A DNA stretch of 45,167 bases, from contig NZ_WJNH01000019.1 of the NCBI RefSeq assembly GCF_009649735.1, positions 1 through 45,167 of the forward strand, written 5' to 3'. Positions within the stretch are counted from its first letter, which is position 1. Each line of letters starts with the position of its first letter. A program made the position numbers and the translations under genes. The notes under the pieces are model-generated. The model worked only from the letters and a program-made list of their open reading frames with translations, was not told the DNA's origin and made no database searches. This document shows, in pieces, positions 8,922 through 16,781 of this stretch. The DNA is from Salinibacillus xinjiangensis (lineage in GTDB: Bacteria; Bacillota; Bacilli; Bacillales; Alkalibacillaceae).

Positions 8922-11546
8922 CTATCCTGCCTGACGTTCTAATATATTACCTGCAGCGCCACCCTCATCGGGCGCTTCACCCTCATCTTCAGGGCCTCCG
9001 TTGTTATTATTGGGCGTTTCACCTTCAGGACTTCCGTTGTTATTATCGGGGTTTTCATCATCATCTCCAGGTTCTCCGCCGTTTTCACCGGGGTTCCTGC
9101 CCTCATCTTCAGGACTTCCGTCGTTATTTTCAGAGTTCTCATCATCTTCTTCAGGATTCTCGTTTTCGTTTTCCCCTTCACCAGGCAACAGGTCATCTGG
9201 CTCCGTTTCCTCTTCAGGAACTTCAATTTTTACTCTCACAGATTCACTTCGATTGTTTTCCGGGTCTTCGGAATCCACAGCGGTCACTTCAAATACATAA
9301 TTATGACCAGGTTCAATTTGTGTAACCTTCACCTTACGTTTATCGGTCGTTGTAATTGTCGTTAGATCTGAATTTTCAAACCCAGCTTTGACTTCGTATT
9401 TAATTTTGTCGTTTTCAGATTTATGATCCCAGCTCAAGTTGACTGCAGTTTCTTTTTCGTTATATTCTGCTTGAAGATTTTCGATTGGGTCAATTTGATC
9501 GTATTTTTCAGATGTTTTCTCTGGTTCATGTCCTTTTACAAATAGTTCATAAGCAATTTCGTCATCTGGTGTATATTCACTTGGTAGTTTTGCTGGTCGA
9601 GTGCCTTTTTCAACGCCAACTTCTACAACAGAGTCAGGTTTTGCAAAGTCTTTCGTTTCTACTCCTTTAGAAATATGCTGCATCACATGTCTAAACATAC
9701 TTTGCGGAATAGCCTTTCCATTGCCTTCAATCGGTTTCTCCTCTTGAGAGTAACCAGTCCAAACCGATATTGTAAAGTTCGTTGTATAACCTGTAAACCA
9801 GGAGTCTTTATCATCATTTGTCGTTCCTGTTTTACCCGCGATAGGTAGTCCTGAGACAGCAGCATTTCCACCAGTACCATATGAGGTTACTACGTCTTTT
9901 AACATGTCAGTAATCATATAAGCTGTATAATCCTTCATAGCTACTGTTGGTTCTGGTTTTAGTTCAACAACCTTATTTCTATACTCAATTTTACGGACTG
10001 TATGTGGTTCATTATAGAAACCTCCATTACCAAATGCAGAAAATGCCCCAGCCATTTGGAAAGGATTTACCTGAATATGACCGCCACCAATTGAGTCAGA
10101 CTCAACAATTCCACTTTCTGGTACCGGGATTCCGAGTCCTTTCACAAACTGTGCTGCTTGGTCAAGGCCAACTTCTTGAAGTGCTTTTAGAGCAGGAACA
10201 TTTCGAGATCGATAAATATGATAGCGCATGGATTGCCATCCCGTATGGCTTAGATCATAGTTTTTAATCTCTTGCTTGTTACCTTGGCTATAGTTATATG
10301 GTTCATCATTAATCTGATAGTAAGTGGATTTTTGCTGGTATTCGATCAATGGACCATAGTCAATCAATGGCTTCATCGTAGAACCAGGCTGACTTCCACC
10401 TTGTATAGCATGGTTAAAATCTGCGCCTAAACCAGGTTTTCCATTACGACCACCACCAATGGCAAGTACTTCACCTGTTTTGGTGTCTAAGACCGTAATC
10501 CCTGTTTCTAATTGATCATCCGGGTATAAGCCTTTAATTGGGTTATCTTCACTGTCACTCAGTAATAATTCAACATATTCTTGAGCATTGGTATCTAAGG
10601 TAGTGTATATTTTCAGTCCATCCTGATAGATATCGACGTCCTCGCCTAATTCATTTTGGACTTCTTTTACAACGTGCTCTAAGAAATCACTATAAGGAAT
10701 ATTCGTCTTATAGTTATCAACGACCATATCTTCTACTTTTACATCTTTCGCCTCAGCAGCTTCTTTTTCGGTAATTTTCCCGTGCTGAACCATTAGGTCT
10801 AACACAATATCCTTACGTTCTTCAGCATTGTCTGGATGCTGTAGGGGATCATACACATTTGGAAGCTGAGGTATACCAGCAAGTAGTGCCGCTTCAGGTA
10901 AGGTTAAGTCATCTAGATTCTTTTTACCAAAGTATACTTCTGCTGCTTTTGCCACACCATAGGTAGAGTTCCCATAGTGAATTTTGTTTAAATACATGGT
11001 CAAGATATCATTTTTAGAGTATTTTTGTTCAAGCTTAATAGCTAGCCATTGTTCTTGAACTTTACGTTTGATTGTTTTGTCGAATTCCAAAAAGGCATTT
11101 TTAACAACCTGTTGAGAAATGGTACTTGCTCCCTGTGCACCAAATCCTTCTGTTACGTTTGCCCAAACGGCCGCTAGAATACGTCTAAAATCGATTCCAA
11201 TATGATCACGGAATCGTGAATCCTCGGTCGCAATGACGGCATCCTCTAAAACTTGTGGGATATCACTATATTCAATTTTCGTCCGTTTCTGCGCACCTAA
11301 ATCAGCAATTAGTTCCCCATCTCGGTCGTAAATTTTTGAAGAAAGTGGATCGGATAATTTCGCAGCGTCTAATTCTGGTGCTCCTGAGACATAATAGATA
11401 AAAGTACCGGTAACACCAGTAAATAAAATAGCACCAATAATAGCGAATGCGATCCATATTTTTTTCCAGTTTATTTTTGATTTTTTATTGTTGCTTGATT
11501 TTTTTGCTTGCCTTCGTTGCATGCGAGATTGGCCTTGTTCTGCCAT
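8922..11546 (-). CDS. ponA: Class A penicillin-binding protein 1 (PonA)
   Basis: An 874-residue bifunctional peptidoglycan synthase. After a basic cytoplasmic tail there is one membrane anchor (about 29-52). The GT51 glycosyltransferase domain has EDSRFRDH with catalytic E108, and GAQGASTISQQ. The transpeptidase domain has S389-T-M-K392, S447-R-N449 and K572-T-G-T. A fibronectin type III-like domain spans about 688-776. It ends in an acidic tail of ~95 residues rich in Glu, Asp, Asn, Gly and Pro (SPEDEG, NNNNG and GGPEDEG motifs), probably disordered and wall-exposed. GGGAGGAG precedes the ATG. recU is 16 nt upstream in the same operon, as in B. subtilis. Confidence 0.96.
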   Translation of the reverse strand: MAEQGQSRMQRRQAKKSSNNKKSKINWKKIWIAFAIIGAILFTGVTGTFIYYVSGAPELDAAKLSDPLSSKIYDRDGELIADLGAQKRTKIEYSDIPQVLEDAVIATEDSRFRDHIGIDFRRILAAVWANVTEGFGAQGASTISQQVVKNAFLEFDKTIKRKVQEQWLAIKLEQKYSKNDILTMYLNKIHYGNSTYGVAKAAEVYFGKKNLDDLTLPEAALLAGIPQLPNVYDPLQHPDNAEERKDIVLDLMVQHGKITEKEAAEAKDVKVEDMVVDNYKTNIPYSDFLEHVVKEVQNELGEDVDIYQDGLKIYTTLDTNAQEYVELLLSDSEDNPIKGLYPDDQLETGITVLDTKTGEVLAIGGGRNGKPGLGADFNHAIQGGSQPGSTMKPLIDYGPLIEYQQKSTYYQINDEPYNYSQGNKQEIKNYDLSHTGWQSMRYHIYRSRNVPALKALQEVGLDQAAQFVKGLGIPVPESGIVESDSIGGGHIQVNPFQMAGAFSAFGNGGFYNEPHTVRKIEYRNKVVELKPEPTVAMKDYTAYMITDMLKDVVTSYGTGGNAAVSGLPIAGKTGTTNDDKDSWFTGYTTNFTISVWTGYSQEEKPIEGNGKAIPQSMFRHVMQHISKGVETKDFAKPDSVVEVGVEKGTRPAKLPSEYTPDDEIAYELFVKGHEPEKTSEKYDQIDPIENLQAEYNEKETAVNLSWDHKSENDKIKYEVKAGFENSDLTTITTTDKRKVKVTQIEPGHNYVFEVTAVDSEDPENNRSESVRVKIEVPEEETEPDDLLPGEGENENENPEEDDENSENNDGSPEDEGRNPGENGGEPGDDDENPDNNNGSPEGETPNNNNGGPEDEGEAPDEGGAAGNILERQAG

Positions 11547-11562
11547 TGTAATCTCCTCCCGT

Positions 11563-12150
11563 CTATAAATAGACCTGATCTAATACTTTAAGATAATCAA
11601 CTTTTGCTTGTAGACTAAAGGGTATTTTATAGCCCTTTGATTGAATGGACTCTAAGGGTACGGATTTCCGTCCGCCATCATATTGATGATTCCAAAAATC
11701 AAGGAAATGTTCAGCAGGTAATAAATAACTCTCCCCTTGATGGTTAAAACGAATAATCAAAAAACAAATGCCATCATGCTCTATGACTGACTTCATATGA
11801 TCGACCTGGTGTTGATGAATGTTGGCTAAGGGTAGTGAGGTTCGATTTCGTGTTTCTTTGGCCTCAAAATCAATATATTTTCCTTTATATAATCCATTGT
11901 AGTCAGTTGTTGATGCTTGCTTAAAATAGGCTTCGCGAATAACTGCGGCACTACGTTTGGGATAGTCTACTTGAACAATTTGCACTGGCGTCGGCTTTTT
12001 ATGGACAACAGCGCGATTCGTTTCTAAGTAATATAGATTCGTCTCGTTAATTTCGCTTTCGAGGGTCATCCCACGCTTTCCAAAATTTGTTTTTCTCTGC
12101 TTGAGTTGATTGTTGTATCTTGTCTTTTTTCTTCCATTCGGATAACGCAT
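11563..12150 (-). CDS. recU: Holliday junction resolvase RecU
   Basis: A 195-residue RecU, the Gram-positive resolvase that cleaves four-way junctions and modulates RecA. The active-site cluster of the family is visible as TTDYNG (D83) and DFEAKE (E96, K98). The ATG at 12150 (MRYPNG) is preferred over an in-frame TTG at 12168, because GGGGAGG lies between them at the right distance and MRYPNG is the usual family N-terminus. First gene of the recU-ponA operon; divergent from the yppC homologue. Confidence 0.95.
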   Translation of the reverse strand: MRYPNGRKKTRYNNQLKQRKTNFGKRGMTLESEINETNLYYLETNRAVVHKKPTPVQIVQVDYPKRSAAVIREAYFKQASTTDYNGLYKGKYIDFEAKETRNRTSLPLANIHQHQVDHMKSVIEHDGICFLIIRFNHQGESYLLPAEHFLDFWNHQYDGGRKSVPLESIQSKGYKIPFSLQAKVDYLKVLDQVYL

Positions 12151-12240
12151 AAAATCCTCCCCTATCAAGCAGTATCATACCAAACTTTTAGCAAAAAAGA
12201 TAAGAAAAAAGAAAATCTTTTCTAAGAAAGAGGATTTAGA

Positions 12241-13191
12241 ATGGATCAATTGATAAATGATATCCGACAAAAGACCTTACAGCATAATCAGAATAATATA
12301 ACACGAACTATCGCCTATCTTGATTATTATCAGCATTTCCCAGAAATTGAATGGGCATTTCTAGCCAGTATGGTGTCACGAAATGCAGGGTGGAACATGA
12401 CTGATTTAAAGACACATACGTATCAAAACCTTCTTTCTAGTCGAATGCTAGACTACTTATTTATGACGTACGAACGAGCCAATTGGTTTATTTTTTCTGA
12501 TGCATTTCCCCAATTACTTTTGTATAAACATTCTGTTGAACAGCAAAAACCACTTTTCCATTTATTAAAGTACTTTTATGTTTCTACGTTTATGATAGAC
12601 GAATGGATGCATTTTTGGTTTCACCAAAATCAAAAAAGACTTCGAACGGCTTTAATTATTAATGAACAAAACCTGATTCAAAAACCGGTTATCGAAGAAC
12701 CTTTTTTTAAATGGAGGGTATTTCGTAATATTCCTTATGTATTACAAGAAAAAATTCACCTTAATGCAGTTTTATTTCCAACTATTACCGGTAAATTATA
12801 TGGCTTGTCCATTAAAAAATTCACGAAACTTACAAAACGAATTGAAACAGGCAAAATGTTAGCGGCGATATTATTTTCTGATTCGCTATATGAGGAATTT
12901 AAGGATTTTGCCTTGACTGTTAATCCAACGGGAACGAGATTTGAATATGAACAATTCTCAGGGCAAAAGCAAATCGGTGCTCCTTCCCTTGAACAGAGCT
13001 ACCCGACTATCGAGCATGAAAACAATGTGAGAAAAGATTGGTATGTTCATTCAGGTATGAAAGAGAAATGGTGGAACAATGTATCCATCACACCTAGACC
13101 AATAGGGGAACATTTTTATAAGAAGCGAAACCTTCTTAAAAGGGTTGCTAATCTACGAGAAAAGATATCATACATGAAAAACGGTGGCTGA
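12241..13191 (+). CDS. yppC: YppC-like DUF2515 family protein
   Basis: A 316-residue protein rich in aromatic and basic residues that matches the DUF2515/YppC family by position next to recU and by stretches such as ITRTIAYLDYYQHFPEIEWAFLASMVSRNAG and FLMTYERANWFIFSDAFPQL. No signal peptide, transmembrane segment or recognised catalytic motif is apparent. AAAGAGG precedes the ATG. It converges on the small sspM-like gene. The biochemical role is unknown; related genes occur in spore formers. Confidence 0.8.
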   Translation: MDQLINDIRQKTLQHNQNNITRTIAYLDYYQHFPEIEWAFLASMVSRNAGWNMTDLKTHTYQNLLSSRMLDYLFMTYERANWFIFSDAFPQLLLYKHSVEQQKPLFHLLKYFYVSTFMIDEWMHFWFHQNQKRLRTALIINEQNLIQKPVIEEPFFKWRVFRNIPYVLQEKIHLNAVLFPTITGKLYGLSIKKFTKLTKRIETGKMLAAILFSDSLYEEFKDFALTVNPTGTRFEYEQFSGQKQIGAPSLEQSYPTIEHENNVRKDWYVHSGMKEKWWNNVSITPRPIGEHFYKKRNLLKRVANLREKISYMKNGG

Positions 13192-13203
13192 TTATCAGCC
13201 ACC
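13177..13203 (-). terminator. Terminator for the small minus-strand gene
   Basis: GGTGGCTGA, a 3-nt loop and TCAGCCACC form a 9-bp perfect stem at 13183-13203. Read on the minus strand it is followed at once by GTTTTTC, so it terminates the sspM-like gene. The plus-strand side lacks a T-run. Confidence 0.75.
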
Positions 13204-13220
13204 ATGACTAAGCATAAGTA

Positions 13221-13343
13221 TCAGGTAGATGGACGGTTTGGTCCGTCGAGCTTCGGATCTCCGTCACCTTTCCATCCTTTACGTACGGGTTGTTCCTCTA
13301 CATTCGTATTTTTACGATTCTTTTGCTTATTTTTTTTACTCAT
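13221..13343 (-). CDS. sspM: Small acid-soluble spore protein M-like
   Basis: A 40-residue, very basic, lysine/asparagine-rich protein (MSKKNKQKN... ending LDGPNRPST). The C-terminal GPNRPST tail is the signature I associate with B. subtilis SspM, and the position beside yppC agrees with that assignment. A strong AAGGAGG lies just upstream of the ATG and a minus-strand terminator follows, both supporting a real gene although it is very short. SspM-type proteins are minor forespore-made spore proteins. I did not identify a forespore promoter with confidence. The family assignment rests on one short motif plus synteny. Confidence 0.65.
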   Translation of the reverse strand: MSKKNKQKNRKNTNVEEQPVRKGWKGDGDPKLDGPNRPST

Positions 13344-13522
13344 CTACAAAACCTCCTTCACTACTATTTTGAAACATGTCGATAATTCTATTCTTCGTTT
13401 GAAATAAATCGAATGTGTTGTAACATTTCTTCTTTCTTTGTCGGACGTAAAGGAGTTTTTTATTTTAGGAAGAAATAGACGGTATAAAATGGGCAGTATT
13501 TCTTTTAAAGGAGGAAATGAAA

Positions 13523-13849
13523 ATGAACTTGGCATATAAAAAGGTTGAGCGTAAGATGGATAGAAAGGTATCGAGATTGCATGTGGAAAAGGCCTTGGAG
13601 GAACTAGAGGAAAAAGTACGTGTGATCGATCAGAACGTATCCGTTAAGGCTGATCAAACGGTAGAAAGTTTAATGTATAAACAGCAAAAAGAAATTCGTA
13701 AAATGCAGTTAAGCTTAGCGGAAATCTATGAAAAGCTTGATGTGATTCAAAAGCGACAAAATAGGATGGCAAAGGAGGAGCCGAAAGTTCGAGAGCGTTC
13801 ATTTCCTTTTGTCACAAGATTTACGCAATGGGTGAAAATGTGGACATAG
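13523..13849 (+). CDS. Small coiled-coil protein of the ypp cluster
   Basis: A 108-residue, highly charged, helical protein. Heptad-like stretches from about residue 20 to 85 (EKALEELEEKVRVIDQNV, QLSLAEIYEKLDVIQKR) suggest a coiled coil; the C-terminus carries aromatic and basic residues (FVTRFTQWVKMW). The ATG at 13523 is chosen because AAAGGAGG is 8 nt upstream, whereas the in-frame ATG at 13517 would be too close. By position it could be the YppD counterpart, but I cannot confirm that from the sequence. No enzymatic motif. A TATAAAAT lies at 13482-13489. Confidence 0.7.
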   Translation: MNLAYKKVERKMDRKVSRLHVEKALEELEEKVRVIDQNVSVKADQTVESLMYKQQKEIRKMQLSLAEIYEKLDVIQKRQNRMAKEEPKVRERSFPFVTRFTQWVKMWT

Positions 13850-13910
13850 AATGTTAAAATATAGGTAAAGAACACTCGTAATTACGAGTTTGTGTAAAAG
13901 GATGTCCAAA

Positions 13911-14249
13911 ATGTCAGAGAAATTACATCAAATGATTGACCAAATTTATGATCAAATATTAAATAATGGACTTGAGCGTTATAATCAAGGAGATGCGGTA
14001 GATAAAAAAGATCGAGAAGGATTTGAACGCGTAAAAAGAGAAACAAAGCACGTTTTTAAGCTTATTGACCAATGGGAGGATGAGGTGATGGAAAATATTC
14101 ATCGCCTTGATATATTTCCAAATCAGGTTCAGAACACAAAAGAAAATATGGAATTACTTCTTCTTCACAGCTATTATATAGATGTGAGAAGAAAACGATT
14201 TATGGAATTATATCATTCCATTGACTATGTTTTAAAATTGATCAAATGA
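13911..14249 (+). CDS. yppE: YppE family protein (DUF1798)
   Basis: A 112-residue all-helical, charged protein resembling YppE (DUF1798), a four-helix bundle family of unknown function in Bacillaceae. The stretch FERVKRETKHVFKLIDQWE followed by HRLDIFPNQVQNTKENMELLLLHSYY is characteristic. The ATG at 13911 is used because AAAAGGA precedes it by about 7 nt; the frame extends back to a TTG at 13890 and an ATG at 13902 with poorer sites. It ends 41 nt before the likely start of the cytidine deaminase. Confidence 0.8.
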   Translation: MSEKLHQMIDQIYDQILNNGLERYNQGDAVDKKDREGFERVKRETKHVFKLIDQWEDEVMENIHRLDIFPNQVQNTKENMELLLLHSYYIDVRRKRFMELYHSIDYVLKLIK

Positions 14250-14290
14250 ATGATGATAAGAGTAGAAACTTTTTGAGAGGAAGTCTATTG

Positions 14291-14698
14291 ATGCAAACAG
14301 ACCTTATGAAACATGCGAAAGAAATCTGGCATCAAGCATATGTACCCTATTCAAATTTTAATGTTGGTGCCGCGTTATTAACGAAAAGTGGAAAGGTTTA
14401 TCAGGGCTGTAACATTGAAAACGCAGCATATCCTGTAACTTGCTGTGCGGAACGAGTGGCTATTTTTAAAGCCATTTCAGAAGGGGAAAGAGAATTTACC
14501 AGTTTAGCGGTAGTAGCGGACACGGACCGTCCTGTGCCACCATGTGGTTCCTGTCGCCAAGTGATGAGTGAATTTTTTAACCCGAATATGGAGGTACATA
14601 TTGGGAATTTAAAAGGTGATGTAAAGACGATGACGGTTGAAGAGTTATTGCCTTTTTCATTCACACCAGATGATTTATCAGATGGTCAATCGAAGTAA
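14291..14698 (+). CDS. cdd: Cytidine deaminase
   Basis: A 135-residue homotetrameric-type cytidine deaminase converting (deoxy)cytidine to (deoxy)uridine for pyrimidine salvage. The zinc site is complete: C52-A-E54 with the proton-shuttling glutamate, and P-C85-G-S-C88. The substrate-binding FNVGAALLT and NIENAAYP motifs are also present. The ATG at 14291 follows GAGAGGA; the open frame extends upstream to 14246, where it would overlap the yppE stop. In B. subtilis cdd sits elsewhere (the era region), so its placement in the ypp cluster is unusual. It could be a second copy or a relocated gene. Confidence 0.93.
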   Translation: MQTDLMKHAKEIWHQAYVPYSNFNVGAALLTKSGKVYQGCNIENAAYPVTCCAERVAIFKAISEGEREFTSLAVVADTDRPVPPCGSCRQVMSEFFNPNMEVHIGNLKGDVKTMTVEELLPFSFTPDDLSDGQSK

Positions 14699-14706
14699 TA
14701 TGCTTG

Positions 14707-14738
14707 GTCCCCTTGTTATTAAATAAGGGGACATTTTT
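14707..14738 (+). terminator. Terminator after cdd
   Basis: GTCCCCTT, a 10-nt AT-rich loop and AAGGGGAC followed by ATTTTTAC form an intrinsic terminator nine bases after the stop codon. Confidence 0.85.
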
Positions 14739-14840
14739 ACGTTATTAAATTTATACCTAAAATTAGGTTGATGACTTAGTACATGTCTCCCTCCGCAATA
14801 ATATAGTAGTAGTGTACAGTAAATGAAAGGAGAGGATACG

Positions 14841-15212
14841 ATGCATCATCGTCATCATCACCATCACCATAAGGGTTGTCACCCATCTGCTGTGAGTCCA
14901 GCTCAAAACATGGTTAGCCCTGCACAAAATGTGGTCTATCCAACAAAGCATTGTGTGAAGAACAACTATATACCACATGAAGTGAATCATATCCATCCAA
15001 CTCATACAACAATACAGAATCATCATATGGTGAAAAATAAACACTTTTATCCTCATACTCAATCAGTTGTGAATACAGTGAATCAGCAAAACGTCAATAT
15101 GGGGCCAGGTAGACCACCTAGTGCTGTTTCACCTGCAGCAATGGGGCCAGGCAGACCACCACAAGCTGTTTCTCCTGCAACCATGAACCAAAAGCCTTAC
15201 CATGGGTGCTAA
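14841..15212 (+). CDS. cotD: CotD-like spore coat protein
   Basis: A 123-residue protein that opens with a run of histidines (MHHRHHHHHHKG) and contains the HIHPTHTT ... HFYPHTQSVVN pattern typical of spore coat protein CotD. The C-terminal third carries two near-identical repeats of GPGRPPxAVSPA and ends in a cysteine. The His-rich composition and three Cys fit an inner coat protein cross-linked late in sporulation. The ATG at 14841 is behind AAAGGAGAGG; an in-frame ATG at 14823 overlaps that site. Position beside ypsA/gpsB agrees with B. subtilis. A mother-cell promoter is expected but I could not identify one securely. Confidence 0.88.
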   Translation: MHHRHHHHHHKGCHPSAVSPAQNMVSPAQNVVYPTKHCVKNNYIPHEVNHIHPTHTTIQNHHMVKNKHFYPHTQSVVNTVNQQNVNMGPGRPPSAVSPAAMGPGRPPQAVSPATMNQKPYHGC

Positions 15213-15268
15213 GGCATACCTGTATGGAGGGGCCACATAGGCCTCTCCTAAAATATTGGAGTGATTAG

Positions 15269-15826
15269 ATGAAGAATTTAGCTGTAACAGGTTATAAACC
15301 AATGGAATTAAACATATTTAATAACAGTGACAAACGAATCGAATTTATTAAAGAAGCTATCAAACGTCGGTTAATTCCCTTAATTGAAGAGGGCATTGAA
15401 TGGATTTTAATTTCAGGACAAGCTGGTGTCGAGCTTTGGACAGGCCAAATCGTGCTGGATCTTAAAGAAGAGTATGATGTAAAGCTAGGAGTAATTCCTC
15501 CATTTATGAACCAAGAACAAAGGTGGAAAGAAGACCAGCAACAGCTTTACCAATCCGTGGTCAGTCAGGCTGATTTTTTTCGTCCACTAGTTGAAAAAGA
15601 ATATGAGGGACCATATCAGTTTAAACAAAAGGATCGATGGTTGATTGCAAAAAGTGATGCTTGTTTAGTTCTTTACGATGAAGAAAACAAAGGTACACCT
15701 ATCTTTTTCTTGCAGGAGGTGGAAAAAAGTCAAAAGAAGGACTTGCCGGTTTACTACATTACTTCCTTTGATTTAGAAGAAACCGTGCGAGAAATTCAGG
15801 AAAGTTCATCTGGATTTATGGAGTGA
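15269..15826 (+). CDS. ypsA: YpsA, SLOG superfamily protein
   Basis: A 185-residue protein of the YpsA family (formerly DUF1273), a SLOG/Rossmann-like nucleotide-binding fold. Visible landmarks are the N-terminal NLAVTGYKPMELNIF, the loop ILISGQAGVELWTGQ and the C-terminal strand DACLVLYDEENKGTP. In Firmicutes YpsA has been linked to cell division, which fits its place directly upstream of gpsB. GGAGTG precedes the ATG. The enzymatic activity, if any, is not evident from the motifs. Confidence 0.92.
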   Translation: MKNLAVTGYKPMELNIFNNSDKRIEFIKEAIKRRLIPLIEEGIEWILISGQAGVELWTGQIVLDLKEEYDVKLGVIPPFMNQEQRWKEDQQQLYQSVVSQADFFRPLVEKEYEGPYQFKQKDRWLIAKSDACLVLYDEENKGTPIFFLQEVEKSQKKDLPVYYITSFDLEETVREIQESSSGFME

Positions 15827-15900
15827 ATCCATTTGCAAATTGACAATTACGTCGAAATTTGAAAAAATAAGTATAAGTGTATGTTATGGGGTGAATAAAA

Positions 15901-16203
15901 ATGGTTGAGCGTATTCAATTAACGAGTAAAGAAATTTTAGAAAAAGACTTTAAAACTGCAATTAGAGGATATAATCAAGAAGAAGTCGATCAATTTTTAG
16001 ATGTTGTGATTCAAGACTATGAAGCATTACAAAATGAAATCGAGCGTTTAAAACAAGAAAATGCCCGATTAAAAGGTACACAAAATGGACAAACTAGAGT
16101 GAGACAAACACAAAGCGCAAACACTGGACATGTGAACTATGATATCTTAAAGCGCTTGTCAAACTTAGAAAAAGCTGTATTTGGAAAAAAATATGCCGAT
16201 TAA
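15901..16203 (+). CDS. gpsB: Cell cycle protein GpsB
   Basis: A 100-residue DivIVA-like coiled-coil protein. Residues 1-65 carry the lipid-binding and coiled-coil domain ([35 protein letters not shown]...). A Gln/Thr-rich linker follows, then the C-terminal helix [14 protein letters not shown]. GpsB shuttles between septum and side wall and interacts with PBP1, whose gene ponA is also in this window. A TTGACA lies about 60 nt upstream, but no good -10 is seen at the right spacing. The next gene is rnpB, as in B. subtilis. Confidence 0.95.
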   Translation: MVERIQLTSKEILEKDFKTAIRGYNQEEVDQFLDVVIQDYEALQNEIERLKQENARLKGTQNGQTRVRQTQSANTGHVNYDILKRLSNLEKAVFGKKYAD

Positions 16204-16222
16204 GGCTGGCAAAAATTACATT

Positions 16223-16250
16223 TTGCAACGTATAGGAATCATGTTATAAT
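16223..16250 (+). promoter_or_regulatory. Sigma-A promoter of rnpB
   Basis: TTGCAA at 16223-16228 and TATAAT at 16245-16250 with 16-bp spacing, about 33 nt before the mature 5' end of the RNase P RNA. The spacing is one short of ideal. Confidence 0.7.
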
Positions 16251-16282
16251 TTCATTCCATGATTAAAAAGTGGAAAAAACAA

Positions 16283-16690
16283 AAATGAATGTTCGGGTAA
16301 TCGCTGTATGATTGAATCATGCAGAGGAAAGTCCATGCTCACACAGACTGCGATGTCTGTAGTGTTCGTGCCTGACGAATTCATAAGTCAGGGTAGCCTT
16401 TATGGCTAACGGCAGGGAAAATCACCTACGTCCATTCTGGATATGGGATGAGTACCTTGAAAGTGCCACAGAGACGTATTTCAGCTAGAAATAGTTGAAC
16501 TGGAACGGGTAAACCCCACGAGTGAGCAACCCAAATAATGGTAGGGGCACTCTCCTAGCGGGAAATGAACCAAGGGAGGGACAAGCGGATAACGCTTGTA
16601 GATAGATGATTACCACCTGAGTACGAGGCCTGACCGCCGTTTGTAGTACGATGGTACAAAACATGGCTTACAGAACATTCATTTGGTCCA
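16283..16690 (+). ncRNA. rnpB: RNase P RNA, Bacillus (B) type
   Basis: This is the catalytic RNA of ribonuclease P, which removes 5' leaders from pre-tRNAs together with RnpA. The ends pair as helix P1 (AAATGAATGTTC at 16283 with GAACATTCATTT at the 3' end). Universally conserved segments follow in order: CGGGTAATCGCTG, AGAGGAAAGTCCATGCTC, GTAGTGTTCGTGCC, GAAAGTGCCACAG, GGTAAACCCC and GAGTACGAGG, then TACAAAACATGGCTTACAGAAC. Length near 400 nt and the B-type helices match B. subtilis. The exact ends are set by P1 pairing. Confidence 0.97.
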
Positions 16691-16710
16691 AATACTTAAT
16701 GACTTACAGA

Positions 16711-16755
16711 AGCCTTTTCTAAACGAGCGTTCCATGGTTTAGAAAAGGCTTTTTA
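16711..16755 (+). terminator. Terminator after rnpB
   Basis: AGCCTTTTCTAAAC, a 12-nt loop and GTTTAGAAAAGGCT followed by TTTT: a perfect 14-bp stem ending 27 nt before ypsC. Confidence 0.9.
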
Positions 16756-16781
16756 TATGCTGCAAGGGAAGGTGCGCTTAA

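Noticed and set aside
8918-9325. Long plus-strand frames opposite the ponA C-terminal tail
   Set aside because: They mirror the low-complexity codons of the acidic tail; no ribosome site and no protein-like composition.
13204-13407. Plus-strand 67-codon frame opposite the sspM-like gene
   Set aside because: No ribosome site; the minus-strand gene with AAGGAGG and terminator explains the interval better.
14763-15062. Minus-strand Met/His-rich frame opposite cotD
   Set aside because: It is the complement of the His-rich cotD codons and has no ribosome site.
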